This document shows positions 63,933-64,000 of a DNA stretch of 64,000 nt, piece after piece. The stretch is from Membranipora membranacea. Lineage: Eukaryota > Bryozoa > Gymnolaemata > Cheilostomatida > Membraniporidae. The translations under genes were made by a program, and so were the position numbers. Where the stretch lies: the NCBI GenBank assembly GCA_914767715.1, contig OU612065.1:5458001-5522000 (forward strand), given 5' to 3'. Under the pieces are notes generated by a model. The model was not told where the DNA came from. It saw nothing but the letters and a program-made list of their open reading frames with translations, and did not search any database. Each line of letters opens with the position of its first letter. The stretch's first letter is position 1.

Positions 63933-64000
63933 GCAGCTACATTGGCAGTGAATGTCACTTACTTTGATAAATGTTTAGTTACACCAAACTGACTATCTAT
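63933..64000 (+). CDS. possible next GPCR exon (extracellular loop 2), ends in an apparent stop
   Basis: CTGCTTTTGTAG ends at 63932 and the following phase-0 codons read AATLAVNVTYFDKCLVTPN, a plausible second extracellular loop with a glycosylation site NVT and the Cys expected to pair with that before TM3. A TGA then appears at 63990-63992. A receptor should continue into TM5, so either this copy is broken, the base call is off by one near 63990 (one base fewer would read on as NDYL), or the true exon ends or starts elsewhere. The window ends too soon to tell. Confidence 0.4.

Noticed and set aside
1-64000. CRISPR arrays, operons, prophage or bacterial defence genes
   Set aside because: Spliced animal genes throughout; no regularly spaced repeats with unique spacers and no bacterial gene layout.

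Overview
This is a window of animal nuclear DNA, probably from a slowly evolving marine invertebrate (lophotrochozoan or invertebrate deuterostome; the sequence alone does not decide). The reasons are short GT-AG exons in AT-rich DNA, proteins that align closely with vertebrate orthologues, an FGFRL1 gene (as far as I know absent from flies and nematodes), and many small transposons and CR1/jockey-type LINE pieces. There is no bacterial, CRISPR or operon structure.

Layout: (1) 106-21779, minus strand: a full MADD/Rab3-GEF gene in 27 coding exons. All splice phases join and the exons sum to 4518 nt (1505 codons plus stop). Its introns hold an hAT-like transposon with a perfect 8-bp target duplication, a 460-bp direct duplication, a decayed tandem repeat, a 52-bp-stem hairpin and a truncated LINE. 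(2) 21790-29315: intergenic DNA, perhaps with a non-coding MADD leader exon. (3) 29370-39398, plus strand: FGFRL1, with three Ig domains, one membrane helix and a long tyrosine-rich tail without a kinase, in 7 coding exons. (4) 40837-47082, minus strand: a mitochondrial-type tyrosyl-tRNA synthetase (YARS2-like) in 9 exons. It seems to lack the usual C-terminal anticodon/S4 region. (5) 48184-50583, minus strand: a broken LINE with endonuclease and reverse transcriptase pieces. (6) 51362-60772, plus strand: EXOC6/Sec15 of the exocyst, 17 coding exons, 793 codons. Its introns carry two inverted-repeat MITEs, one SINE and a candidate 30-nt cassette exon. (7) 62142 to the right edge, plus strand: the 5' half of a rhodopsin-class GPCR.

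The genes do not form a single pathway. MADD (exchange factor for Rab3/Rab27) and EXOC6 (an exocyst subunit that binds Rab GTPases) both act in vesicle exocytosis, but 30 kb and two unrelated genes separate them and I see no reason to call this a functional cluster. I found no clearly new biological system. The best leads are the YARS2-like protein without its C-terminal domain, the symmetric micro-exons in MADD and EXOC6, the long hairpin in a MADD intron, the PPxY/tyrosine-rich FGFRL1 tail, and a set of local transposon families with recognisable ends.

Exon borders were read by eye from GT-AG sites, phase and remembered family alignments. No search was run.
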